This document shows, one piece after another, positions 1-8,748 of a DNA stretch of 64,000 nucleotides (position 1 is its first letter; each line of letters opens with the position of its first letter). Source of the DNA: Phycisphaerae bacterium (GTDB lineage Bacteria; Planctomycetota; Phycisphaerae; UBA1845); contig JAJDEB010000036.1 in the NCBI GenBank assembly GCA_029260015.1, positions 186,001 to 250,000 of the forward strand, in the 5' to 3' direction. The translations under genes and the position numbers were made by a program. The notes under the pieces were generated by a model. It worked only from the letters and a program-made list of their open reading frames with translations. It ran no database searches and was not told the origin of the DNA.

Positions 1-510
1 ATCGTCCACGTCGAAAAGGGTCAGTACGTTTCGTACGACTTCGATGACTGGGCAGAGTTGAGCCGGTTCCGCAAGGAATTTGAGCCGGCAGAGCACGACT
101 GGATTCGCACGGTGCGATTTGATATCGCTGTCCCGCGCATCATTCGCGTGCTGACCTATAACCGCGTACCGCGCCAATCGGTCAAGTTCAACCGGCGCAA
201 CATCTACGCCCGCGATCGCAACCGTTGCCAATACTGCGGCAAGAAGTTCAACACCTCTGAACTTAGCCTGGACCACGTCGTGCCCAGGTCGCAAGACGGC
301 GAAGCTTCTTGGACAAACATCGTCTGCTGCTGCCTCAAGTGCAATGTAAAGAAAGGCGGCAGAACGCCAGCGCAGGCCAACATGAAACTGACCACCGTCC
401 CGGTCAAGCCCAAGCAAAGCCCGGTGGTCAACATCAAGCTATCCGAAGCAAAGTACAGCTCCTGGAAGCACTTCCTCGACCACGCTTATTGGAACGTGGA
501 ATTGACCTAG
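1..510 (+). CDS. HNH endonuclease (5' end cut off by the window edge)
   Basis: The frame is open from base 1 without a convincing start, so the gene begins upstream; the first in-window start-like codon is a TTG at 58. The C-terminal part carries a zinc-stabilised HNH fold: CQYCGKKF, then LSLDHVVPRSQDG with the DH catalytic pair, then a second Cys pair (CLKCN) and KKGGRTPAQA. This pattern is common in planctomycete HNH proteins of about 170-200 aa, which are often single chromosomal genes of unknown role rather than parts of a mobile element. The next gene is convergent and ends 24 bp away. Family call is secure; the biological role is not known. Confidence 0.88.
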   Translation: MVHVEKGQYVSYDFDDWAELSRFRKEFEPAEHDWIRTVRFDIAVPRIIRVLTYNRVPRQSVKFNRRNIYARDRNRCQYCGKKFNTSELSLDHVVPRSQDGEASWTNIVCCCLKCNVKKGGRTPAQANMKLTTVPVKPKQSPVVNIKLSEAKYSSWKHFLDHAYWNVELT

Positions 511-533
511 ACAGTTCAGCACATGAACTCGCT

Positions 534-2579
534 CTAAGGGTTCGCGCCAAGCATGGGTTGCCACATCCAGAAGTCCATCAGGTCTACGTCACCATCGGAA
601 TTAAAGTCGAATGCGGTGATGCATAGTGATTCTGCGCAATTGCTTAGATCGGGATTCGGTGCGAGGCCCGGGCCAGCGAAGCAGTTGGCGTAGGCGGTGT
701 AGTCATTGATGGTCATCGCTCCATCGGCGTCAAAGTCGCCGAGGGTGACTGTGTCGCATTCATCTGGCAGTAGGTTATTGTTGCAATCGTTTTCGCCGGC
801 GACGAGGTATGACACGGTGACATCGACGTAGTTGAATCCACCGCATTGGCTGAAGTTGACGGCTGAGCTTCCGATAAAATCGAACTCGGCATCACCCCCA
901 CCCACCATGGCATTGAACGAACTCGCGGGAATGATCAGCATGCGGTTTTCCGGAGTGCATTGCAGCGCGTCCCCGAACATGTTGTCGATGAAGTTTCCGT
1001 TGAGGAACACACTGATGAACTCGCTCGGTTGGCCATAATCGGCGAAGCTTTCGACTTCAAGTTTCACGTCACTAGACGCTGCCGGCGCTGATGCAATTTC
1101 AAACGATTGCGGAACAACGAACCCAATCGGAATCAACTGACCGGAGTTCGCTGAAAGCGTCGTGACATCGAGTTCGCAGTCGTCAGGTACACCTGAAGCG
1201 TTGCAATCTGTGGATTGGCCAAGACTTAGATCGCACACATCCAGCCATCCGTTACCATTGCAGTCCAGACCTTCGCCGCATTCGTCGGGGACCGCAGTAT
1301 TATTGCAATCGCGGCTGGTTCCTTCTGCAATGTCGCACTCGTCGGGTATGACATTATTGTTGCAATCAGAGCTTTCCTGGGTGAATAAGTCGACCGCATC
1401 ATCGATTCCGTTGCTGTTGCAATCTGAACCGGTGATGCATTCATCGGGAATACCGTCTTCGTTCGCGTCGGGGCTGTTGCCGCTGGTCACGTCGCACACA
1501 TCGGGAACGCCATTACCGTTGCAATCGTCTGACGTACCAGATGCGATGTCGTTCGGATCGGCGATCCCGTTGTCGTTGCAGTCGAGGAACAACCGCAAAT
1601 CCATCACAATCGGAAGGTGGTCGGCAGTCACATTGGGTGTCGTGTCGTTTGATTGCACGCCGGCGGCTGCGAGCTGCGAACCGGACATATTAAGCGTGTT
1701 GAACACAAAGTTCGCACCCGGCATCACGGCGCTATCGGTGTAGATGAATCGATCCAGTCGCGACGACGGATTGGTACTTCCGCTCGACCAGGTATCGGCA
1801 TCGAGCGTAAACGGATCGCGCGGCATCAAATCGGTGACGACGGTATCGTCCCAATCGCCCACCACATCGGGGCCAAAGGTGACATTGTCAAAGATGTCGC
1901 CAGTGATCAGCGTGTTCGCAGGACCAGGACCACCCACCAGGTTAAAATCCCCCAGTGCAATCATGGGCGTATCTTGCGAAAGCGTGATAAGACCCCCGGG
2001 CATACGAGCGTCGCCCATCCACGAGGCGATGGCGTCGGCACTTCGTTGCCTCAAATCGTCCTCATCGCCTTGCGAATTGCAACACTTAAGATGCACGCCC
2101 ATCAGGTATACATCGACGGGGTAAGTGTCGTCCGGCAGGTCAGCAAGCGCAATCGTGACACCCCGCGTTGAAGAGAACGGAGTCGTGTCCTGCAACTGCA
2201 TGGTCAGCGGGAAACGCGACGCAATCACTGTGCGAATCACCGTCGGCTGACCACCGTGAATTTCCCACGCCCCCGCGCCGTAGGGAAGGATGGCATCCAA
2301 GCGCGCTGGGATCTGCATCTGGGCCGCGTCGCCGCCTATTTCCTGAAACACGATGATGTCAGGTGAAAGTGCCTGGAGTACCCGGGCGAACGCAGCGTCG
2401 CGAGACGCATCTGCAATAAAAAAGGCCTCGACGTTGTAGCTGACGATTCGGATGTCGAGAGGGTCGATCTTGCTGAAATCACCAACGCTTGGGTCAAAAG
2501 CATAAACTGGACGCGAAATTCCAAACACTGCGCACAGAATCACAACTGCCCGTAATGGCGCGGTCTTACGACTTCGCAT
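534..2579 (-). CDS. Secreted endonuclease/exonuclease/phosphatase-fold protein with TSP3-like repeats and dockerin-like tail
   Basis: 681 aa, with an ATG preceded by a GAGGGG ribosome site. Residues 1-27 are a signal peptide ending at VYA. Residues about 40-330 are an EEP (DNase I-like) domain: IRIVSYNVEAFF, IVFQEIGG (catalytic Glu), GDFNLVGG and a final DHLPIVMDL (catalytic His). Residues about 333-470 hold about six Asp/Asn/Cys repeats of the DCNNN..PDECD kind, resembling calcium-binding thrombospondin-3 repeats. Residues about 470-595 are a beta-rich domain that also occurs in the astacin encoded at 5850-8144. The last 75 residues have two EF-hand-like loops (DFDADG, DFNSDGDVD) as in dockerins. 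Likely an extracellular nuclease or phosphodiesterase; the substrate cannot be read from sequence. Confidence 0.85.
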   Translation of the reverse strand: MRSRKTAPLRAVVILCAVFGISRPVYAFDPSVGDFSKIDPLDIRIVSYNVEAFFIADASRDAAFARVLQALSPDIIVFQEIGGDAAQMQIPARLDAILPYGAGAWEIHGGQPTVIRTVIASRFPLTMQLQDTTPFSSTRGVTIALADLPDDTYPVDVYLMGVHLKCCNSQGDEDDLRQRSADAIASWMGDARMPGGLITLSQDTPMIALGDFNLVGGPGPANTLITGDIFDNVTFGPDVVGDWDDTVVTDLMPRDPFTLDADTWSSGSTNPSSRLDRFIYTDSAVMPGANFVFNTLNMSGSQLAAAGVQSNDTTPNVTADHLPIVMDLRLFLDCNDNGIADPNDIASGTSDDCNGNGVPDVCDVTSGNSPDANEDGIPDECITGSDCNSNGIDDAVDLFTQESSDCNNNVIPDECDIAEGTSRDCNNTAVPDECGEGLDCNGNGWLDVCDLSLGQSTDCNASGVPDDCELDVTTLSANSGQLIPIGFVVPQSFEIASAPAASSDVKLEVESFADYGQPSEFISVFLNGNFIDNMFGDALQCTPENRMLIIPASSFNAMVGGGDAEFDFIGSSAVNFSQCGGFNYVDVTVSYLVAGENDCNNNLLPDECDTVTLGDFDADGAMTINDYTAYANCFAGPGLAPNPDLSNCAESLCITAFDFNSDGDVDLMDFWMWQPMLGANP

Positions 2580-2919
2580 TGCCTACTTCCCCTCACACAT
2601 TCTGCGTCAACAAACCCGACCAACTGGCTCGACACATACCCTCACCTCGATCAGCGTTGTAGATTCTGTTCAAGTGTACCGAGTCGGTGCCAGCTCAATG
2701 ACACTTTATGGTAACGCGCATACCGGCGCGACTTCAACATCGTCTTTGCCTAATACCTTTTCCCGGCTGGTATTCTCGGACTTTAGGCGCCTTTGGAAGC
2801 CACTCTCATAGAGCTTCCACCCCATATCCAAAAGAAATGCCCTCCAGGAATCAAAGTCCCTGGAGGGCGAGAATCTTGCGGCGGTTCCCGGTCGCTGACG
2901 AATTCGCCAGTCCGGGTGT
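2580..2919. other. Intergenic gap between two secreted-protein genes
   Basis: 340 bp between same-strand genes. The only structure I can support is the terminator at 2829-2868. The remainder presumably holds the promoter of the EEP-fold gene, but I see no clear -35/-10 pair. Confidence 0.5.
2829..2868 (-). terminator. Intrinsic terminator of the HExxH metalloprotease gene
   Basis: A perfect 10-bp stem (2839-2848 with 2859-2868, arm GCCCTCCAGG) and 10-nt loop lie about 50 nt past the stop codon at 2920. Read on the minus strand the stem is followed by a T-rich run (ATTTCTTTTGG). A classic rho-independent terminator. Confidence 0.85.
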
Positions 2920-5358
2920 CTATGGCCCAGTGATCAGGGCCTCAAACGCTGTCCAGTCATCGATGTCGACAATGCTATTGCCCGTATTCACATTCGCACA
3001 GTCGCAAGCAAAGTTACCCGTGACATCTTCGCCGAAGCACTGGGTGAATCCATGCATGTCGGCTAAGTCGTAGTCACCGTCGTCGTCCATATCACCTGGT
3101 GTTGCGCAACTGCAATCGTCCACCGTTAATTGCGCGGTGTCGCTGAATTGAATGCAGTTCGGTCCAATGACCAGAACCCTTAGCGAGTAGCCGGCTTCGT
3201 CGGCGACAGCGGCTGGGTTGATGGTCAACGTATTGGTGAACGTTCCCGAGATGTTTCCACCGTTGGTCAATGGCGAACCGTTCTTGTGCCACTGAACGAA
3301 CAGTGATGAACCCGACGGAGGATTGACCGTCGTTGAGAAGACGGCAGGTTGGCCGGTATCGACGCAGGTGTCTTGCGGCTGAGTCACGAAATCCGGTCCA
3401 ACAACTGCCAACGTGCTCGGATTGGATTCTTCCGAATTTCCACAGGTGTCCGAAATGAAGCAGGTATATCCTGGCGCGTCAGCTTCATCAGCGAGTGTCA
3501 GGTTTGAAATCGACAAGTTCGCAGCGTTGGCGCCGGAAATATTGCCACCATTGGCCAGCGGAACACCGTCTTTGCGCCATTGATAAGTGAGATTGTCTCC
3601 GGCTGCGACGACTGCAATGATTGTGGTTTCACCCGGACATGCCGAATCTGACGCAATCGGTTGTGACGTAATCGATACCGAGTCTAGTACGGTGAGGGAA
3701 GCATCACTTGTCGTCACGACGATGCAACCGTCGGCGACTTCGCAGGTGTAGATACCCTCGTCGGATTCATCGACGCTGCTGATATTCAGATTGGCAGTCG
3801 TCGCTCCCGAAACACCACCGCCATTGCTCATGTTGACGTCGTCGAGCTTCCATTGGAATGAGCCCGCACCCGGTGCCGTGACGCTGAACGATGCCGGATC
3901 GCCCGGGCAGATGCCTGCGGGAGACGGTTGAACGGTGATCAAGTCATCCTCTTCACAATCATCGGGAATCGTATTCGCATTACAATCGTTACCGATCAAC
4001 TGGCAGTCGTCTGGAACATCGTCGTCGTTGCAATCGTCAGCCGTACCGCAACCGCCCACACCTCCGCAGCCTGGGTTCCCGCAATCGACTTCGCAATCGT
4101 CGATGATCCCATTGTCGTTGCAGTCACCGGTGACATAATTCCACCCGATGGCATCGAACATATTGAGATCCGATTCCATTAACTGGTCCGGGAAGGTTGT
4201 CTCGCCATTGCTAATGATCGGGTCCATCACGCCGATCGTTGGAAATTCTTCACGGAAATGGCTTGCTTGGTTTGGACTTCCGTCAGACATGCGGTATTCG
4301 AAGTCGATGATGTCCACGTTGGCGTCGTCATTCGGTGAATTGAATGAAACCGTTCGCGGTGTAGTTTGAAATTCCCCAAGCGTGTCAGGGTTGTAGTCGC
4401 CGGCTCCATCTGTCAGCTGAAATCTGAACAAGTCCAACGCCTCTGTCCGGGTTCCGCCAGGACCATTGATATCAACTGCGGACGTGAAACCCAAGGCGTG
4501 ACCGGCCTCATGAATCAAGACATCTTGAAAGGAAATCTGGCCGCCATTAACACCGTTGCTCGGATCCAGGTCGTAACTCACATTTGAATTCAATGTAATT
4601 GATGAATTTCCGCCCCCCACCGAACCGATCGTCGCGCGAAAGTTGTCCTTTGAAAAGTGAATCGTGTTTTCATTGGTCACAGTTGCCGAAGCGCCATTGA
4701 AGCGCACTGGAAGCGTGCTGCCGGCTGGCAAGAAACTTTGAATGACGTCATCGGTGTCCATGTCGGCGATCAGCCCGTTTCGAGCGTTCGTGTAAGACGA
4801 CGCCACCGATACATTGCTCGTAAATGCCAAACCCCCAATGTTCTGCCAATTAAAACTGAGGGTGACAGTCAGAGGGTCTGAGAATTGACTCTCAATGTAT
4901 TGGGCAGATTCTTCGATCGCAGTAAGAACGTTGGCGGGCGGTCCACCAAAAACATTAAAAACAATGTTGAGGCCTGCACCGCGCTCAGCCCCCCGATCAT
5001 TGACGATGATCGGTTGAGTCTCCAACTGAAGGCGCTCCGCCTGTCGAGAAGCCTCTTTCAGATCGGCCAACGTCATGCCGGAATCATGATCGAAGCATGA
5101 CATCCTTGTAATAATCTCCGTCTCAACTTCGATTTGCGAGCCGTCAAAGTACAGCGTTGAGGGCAGCCGTGGCCCCTCCTCGATATACATGGGATGGTCG
5201 CCCTCGACTTCCAGAAGAATCTTGCGGGGCGTCGTGCCATCATTTGGCACATCTTGGCCAACCTCACCAACTGCTGCTTGCTGCGCAACGACCGGACTTG
5301 ATCCAACAAATATCCCCAGGACCATTCCGCTGATAATCGTTCGATAAACCTTCACCAT
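2920..5358 (-). CDS. Secreted zinc metalloprotease (HEAGHALGF) with Ig-like domains and dockerin-like tail
   Basis: 812 aa from the ATG at 5358, chosen because a good signal peptide (MVKVYRTIISGMVLGIFVGS..VVAQQ) starts there; a longer frame to 5445 adds non-signal-like residues. The zinc site HEAGHALGF (HExxHxxGF) is near residue 283. Before it is a roughly 200-residue N-domain; after it come TSP3-like DCNDN/DDCN repeats (about 410-470), then three Ig-like domains with recurring QWxxDG/LxISxVxxxDEGIYTC motifs, and a C-terminal module PGDMDDDGDYDLADM with a Cys cluster. The last about 120 residues are paralogous to those of the astacin upstream. Probable extracellular or cell-surface protease, possibly anchored through the dockerin-like tail. 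Confidence 0.87.
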   Translation of the reverse strand: MVKVYRTIISGMVLGIFVGSSPVVAQQAAVGEVGQDVPNDGTTPRKILLEVEGDHPMYIEEGPRLPSTLYFDGSQIEVETEIITRMSCFDHDSGMTLADLKEASRQAERLQLETQPIIVNDRGAERGAGLNIVFNVFGGPPANVLTAIEESAQYIESQFSDPLTVTLSFNWQNIGGLAFTSNVSVASSYTNARNGLIADMDTDDVIQSFLPAGSTLPVRFNGASATVTNENTIHFSKDNFRATIGSVGGGNSSITLNSNVSYDLDPSNGVNGGQISFQDVLIHEAGHALGFTSAVDINGPGGTRTEALDLFRFQLTDGAGDYNPDTLGEFQTTPRTVSFNSPNDDANVDIIDFEYRMSDGSPNQASHFREEFPTIGVMDPIISNGETTFPDQLMESDLNMFDAIGWNYVTGDCNDNGIIDDCEVDCGNPGCGGVGGCGTADDCNDDDVPDDCQLIGNDCNANTIPDDCEEDDLITVQPSPAGICPGDPASFSVTAPGAGSFQWKLDDVNMSNGGGVSGATTANLNISSVDESDEGIYTCEVADGCIVVTTSDASLTVLDSVSITSQPIASDSACPGETTIIAVVAAGDNLTYQWRKDGVPLANGGNISGANAANLSISNLTLADEADAPGYTCFISDTCGNSEESNPSTLAVVGPDFVTQPQDTCVDTGQPAVFSTTVNPPSGSSLFVQWHKNGSPLTNGGNISGTFTNTLTINPAAVADEAGYSLRVLVIGPNCIQFSDTAQLTVDDCSCATPGDMDDDGDYDLADMHGFTQCFGEDVTGNFACDCANVNTGNSIVDIDDWTAFEALITGP

Positions 5359-5849
5359 AGTTTTCACTCTCTTGATAAATGAACATGGGCGTTGCAACGA
5401 CGACTTGGTCGCGCTGCCAGAATTTGCAGGCCCAGAGTTTCTCAATCACCGGGGTTTCTCAAACATTTGGTAACCTGGTGCCGCTTACCAGCCACCTGCT
5501 CAAGCAAGGCACATAGCACACCGAACAACCGTCAATCAACGGTTGCGGAAACATGAACTTGCTTGATGCAGTCTATCCAACGCAATTGGTATGAAAGTCC
5601 CCCTCGATCACCGCCCTCATTGTACCGGGCACAGAATCCCCATTCAAGAAGCGGATTGGGCACCCCGCAAACGGGAAGGTGGTCTGGAATCGATATTCGC
5701 GTCCGAAAGTCATCCATAACATTTCGGGCTTACGTCAAGTAGCGGCCGTATCCGCAAACCGAGAGCGCAGTTGCGCCCGCGCGACGAATTGATTCCTATT
5801 TCGGAACAAACCAGAAGTCACCGAACGCAACTTACCAAACGGCCTATGA
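5359..5849. other. Intergenic gap between the two metalloprotease genes
   Basis: 491 bp. It contains a 7-bp perfect hairpin (CAACCGT / ACGGTTG, 5526-5532 with 5539-5545) without a T tract, so it is not an obvious terminator. It could be an operator or lie in a 5' leader. No credible gene on either strand. Confidence 0.4.
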
Positions 5850-8144
5850 CTAAGGACCGCTCAGCAACGATTCAAGCAGCGCCCAATCGTCAAGATCAAC
5901 GGTCGAGTTCGCGTCATTTACATTTGAACAAGCGCATTCAGTTTGCACGGTTGTGTCGGCTCCGAAGCATCGAACGAACGCGGTCATGTCCGCCAGATCG
6001 TAATCGCCATCATCATCGGAATCGCCTGGCACCGGACACCCGCAAGCGCCTACGGACAGAGTCGCCGGATCGCTGAACTCCACGCAGTTCGGTCCGATCG
6101 CCAATGCCCGCAACGAATAGTCGCCGACATCACCCGGAGTCACGGGATCGATCGAAAGCGTGTTGGTAAACACACCGGTGATTGAACCGGTTTGAGTCAG
6201 CGGAGAACCGTTCTTGTGCCATTGCACAAAGAGACTCACGCCCGATGGCGGCACCGGTGTCGCGGCGAACTCTGCGGACAGCCCTTCACTGACGCAAGTG
6301 CTTTGCGGTTGCTCGGAGAATGTTGTGCTGGCCAACTCAAGTTCGATCGGTGTTGACGTTTCTAAATCACCGCAGAAGTCCGACACCTGGCATTCGTAAC
6401 CGGGACTCGATGCCGCATCCGCCGGCGAAACCGATGTCAGCGAAAGTTGAGAAGCGTTGGAGCCCGATATGTTTCCACCATCCGAAAGGGGCGATCCGTC
6501 TCGATACCATTGATATGCCAGATCGGTGCCTGTCGTATCCAATGCAAGAATAGTGGTTTCGCCTGCACATTCCTGAAGCGATGTCGAACCCATGACGGCG
6601 ACGGACAACGATTCGCGAATCGACAGATCACCACCAAAGGATTCGACAGAAAGACATCCATCGGTGACAACGCAGGTATAAACGCCCTCGTCGGAAACAT
6701 CCGCGTTTTGAACATTGAGGGTGGCTGAACTCACGCCGGAAACATCGCCACCATCGACCAACGGAACACCGCCTTTGCGCCACTCATATGCCGCGCTTCC
6801 GGGATTGATCGCCACCGCGTCAAACGTCGCAAGTTCACCGTCACACACAAACGCATCTAGCGGGTCTGACGCGATTACCAGATCCCCTTCGCATTCGTCG
6901 GGGGTCCCGCTCAGGTTGCAGTCCACTGTCGTTGATGGATATGAAATTGAGATTGTTATGTAAGGCGAAGTACAAACCGTCGTCGATACGGTCGAGGTGG
7001 CTGTCGCCACGATGTTTGCATTGCCGCCCGCCAGCAACGCATTGTACAACGCCGATGATATGACCAACTCATCAACATCCGCCTCGCTCGGGCAGTCCGA
7101 CGCGCTGCCTGTGAAAACCGACCCGACAGAACCGCCATTGAGTGTGATATCCAACCGCTCATTGCTCGACGCAAAATCGCCATATGCCTTGAATCGAAGG
7201 GTGACGTCGCCATCGGCTGCAGGGGGCGATGAGATTAGCATGTTTTGTGGCGAACCGGTGCCAATGGGTGACATCCGACCGGTCTGTTCCTGGAACAGCA
7301 CGTCACATTCATCGGGGATGTCGTTGTTGTTGCAGTCCGGACTCACCCCGGTGCTCAGGTCCTGCGAGTCCAGCGTTCCGTTACCGTTGCAATCGGTCAG
7401 CGCCCCATAAAGGAAAGCCATCACTTCGGCGTCACCGTTGCTAAGCTGATTGCGCTGACCAATGACATTTTGAAATGACTCAAATGGGGGCAGCACAGTA
7501 ATTGTCGTGCAGGAACTCGGACACGCACAGTTCGCAAACGAACATTGACCGTAATGCATGACCGATTCAAAATCGTAATCGCCGTGGTGTGACGACGTAC
7601 CCTGAATGACGAAATTGCCTGAAGTGCCCGACTGGACATTGCCAAGATTAACTTGAATATAAGTATCGCGGTCGGTTCGCTGCTGTTCATGGTATAACCC
7701 AAGGGCGTGTCCCAGTTCATGAACGATTATGAATTTGACGCTCCAACTCACCATATTCAGGGTCTGTCCACCGCCATTCATTCCGACGAATGAACTGTTC
7801 GATGAGCCGCTTTGAATGTGTAAATAATTAGACTCGCTGGTCCGTGGAATGAAGTCAACAAGTGCGACCGCTTCCCATTCGGCCATCGCTGCAAGGGATC
7901 GATCCTGATTCAATTGCGATACGTTTGCGTCAAATTCATAAGGCACGACGCCACCTGGCCAAAGGTTGGATCTGAAGGTGCCACGAGCGGGCGTACCGAA
8001 GTCTTCTTCGACAATCATGTCGTCAACCAATTTGTATCCTTCCGGAATGACCGGCTCGGCTTGTGCGAACGTCAGACTGGGCACGATCGCAGCAAATAGT
8101 CCGAGCATCAGAAAAACATCACGAACGAATTTTGGTTGCATCAT
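5850..8144 (-). CDS. Secreted astacin-family (M12A) metalloprotease with Ig-like domains and dockerin-like tail
   Basis: 764 aa from the ATG at 8144, which has AAGGAAA 9 nt upstream and opens a clear signal peptide ending near LTFAQA; the frame continues to 8231 without such features. The signature HELGHALGLYHEQQRTD (HExxHxxGxxHExxRxD) lies near residues 142-158 and the Met-turn SVMHYG follows about 50 residues later, so this is a complete astacin catalytic site. Next come DCNGN/DCNNN repeats, a beta-rich domain shared with the EEP-fold protein at 534-2579, two or three Ig-like domains, and a C-terminal PGDSDDDGDYDLADM module. Probably extracellular. The pairing with a second protease of the same tail suggests a common anchoring or maturation route. 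Confidence 0.9.
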   Translation of the reverse strand: MMQPKFVRDVFLMLGLFAAIVPSLTFAQAEPVIPEGYKLVDDMIVEEDFGTPARGTFRSNLWPGGVVPYEFDANVSQLNQDRSLAAMAEWEAVALVDFIPRTSESNYLHIQSGSSNSSFVGMNGGGQTLNMVSWSVKFIIVHELGHALGLYHEQQRTDRDTYIQVNLGNVQSGTSGNFVIQGTSSHHGDYDFESVMHYGQCSFANCACPSSCTTITVLPPFESFQNVIGQRNQLSNGDAEVMAFLYGALTDCNGNGTLDSQDLSTGVSPDCNNNDIPDECDVLFQEQTGRMSPIGTGSPQNMLISSPPAADGDVTLRFKAYGDFASSNERLDITLNGGSVGSVFTGSASDCPSEADVDELVISSALYNALLAGGNANIVATATSTVSTTVCTSPYITISISYPSTTVDCNLSGTPDECEGDLVIASDPLDAFVCDGELATFDAVAINPGSAAYEWRKGGVPLVDGGDVSGVSSATLNVQNADVSDEGVYTCVVTDGCLSVESFGGDLSIRESLSVAVMGSTSLQECAGETTILALDTTGTDLAYQWYRDGSPLSDGGNISGSNASQLSLTSVSPADAASSPGYECQVSDFCGDLETSTPIELELASTTFSEQPQSTCVSEGLSAEFAATPVPPSGVSLFVQWHKNGSPLTQTGSITGVFTNTLSIDPVTPGDVGDYSLRALAIGPNCVEFSDPATLSVGACGCPVPGDSDDDGDYDLADMTAFVRCFGADTTVQTECACSNVNDANSTVDLDDWALLESLLSGP

Positions 8145-8748
8145 TTTCTTTCGTTTCCTTATTCTTAACCTGTTTGAGCTAACGAAACCCGCAGCCAAAA
8201 CGATTGGGCCTATGTCATTGACGCGAACCATCTGCGCGGTTTTGATATATCAGGGTTCGGGAATTCCAAGACTTGTGCCTAGACTTCAGAACGTTGCCAC
8301 CCGAATTTGAGTCGCACGAATCCGTCTTTGTCCCCAGAATTGCATCAACGCCGCAGGCGATCAATCCACCGGTCACACCAACTGCAAATCCACCACTTGC
8401 TACAACTCCACCCAGACTAAGAGTTTATCGGTTAGTTGGTCTTCAGATCAATGCGCAACAAATGACGCATCGCGACAACAAATCGGACGCAAATCATGCG
8501 ATTGTGCGGGTATTTTCGGACGGAGCGCTCATGGCTGGAACGGCTTCCGGGCAACCCGAGGCAAATTCCGATCGTCGCGTAGCACTTCACCCACTTCGGC
8601 TGCACTGCAATAGAGCCTGATTGAGTCACCTTGGCGATGGCATCGAGTCCATATTCATTGTGACTGGCCCGATTCGGCGGTACCCTTGCGACCATTCGGT
8701 CTTGGCGATTCCTTTCAGTCGAGTCAGGTTATGGGGAGCTAACGATTC
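8145..8748. other. Divergent promoter region, astacin gene / FlgI-like gene
   Basis: 604 bp between divergent start codons. It must carry promoters in both directions, but I see no convincing sigma-70 pair, no RNA gene and no conserved-looking short ORF. Confidence 0.4.

Noticed and set aside
1..510. HNH gene as sign of a prophage, intron or restriction system
   Set aside because: No integrase, methylase, terminase or intron structure beside it in the window.
8273..8695. Two overlapping open frames (plus and minus) in the FlgI/astacin promoter gap
   Set aside because: Low-complexity products, no ribosome sites, no family features.
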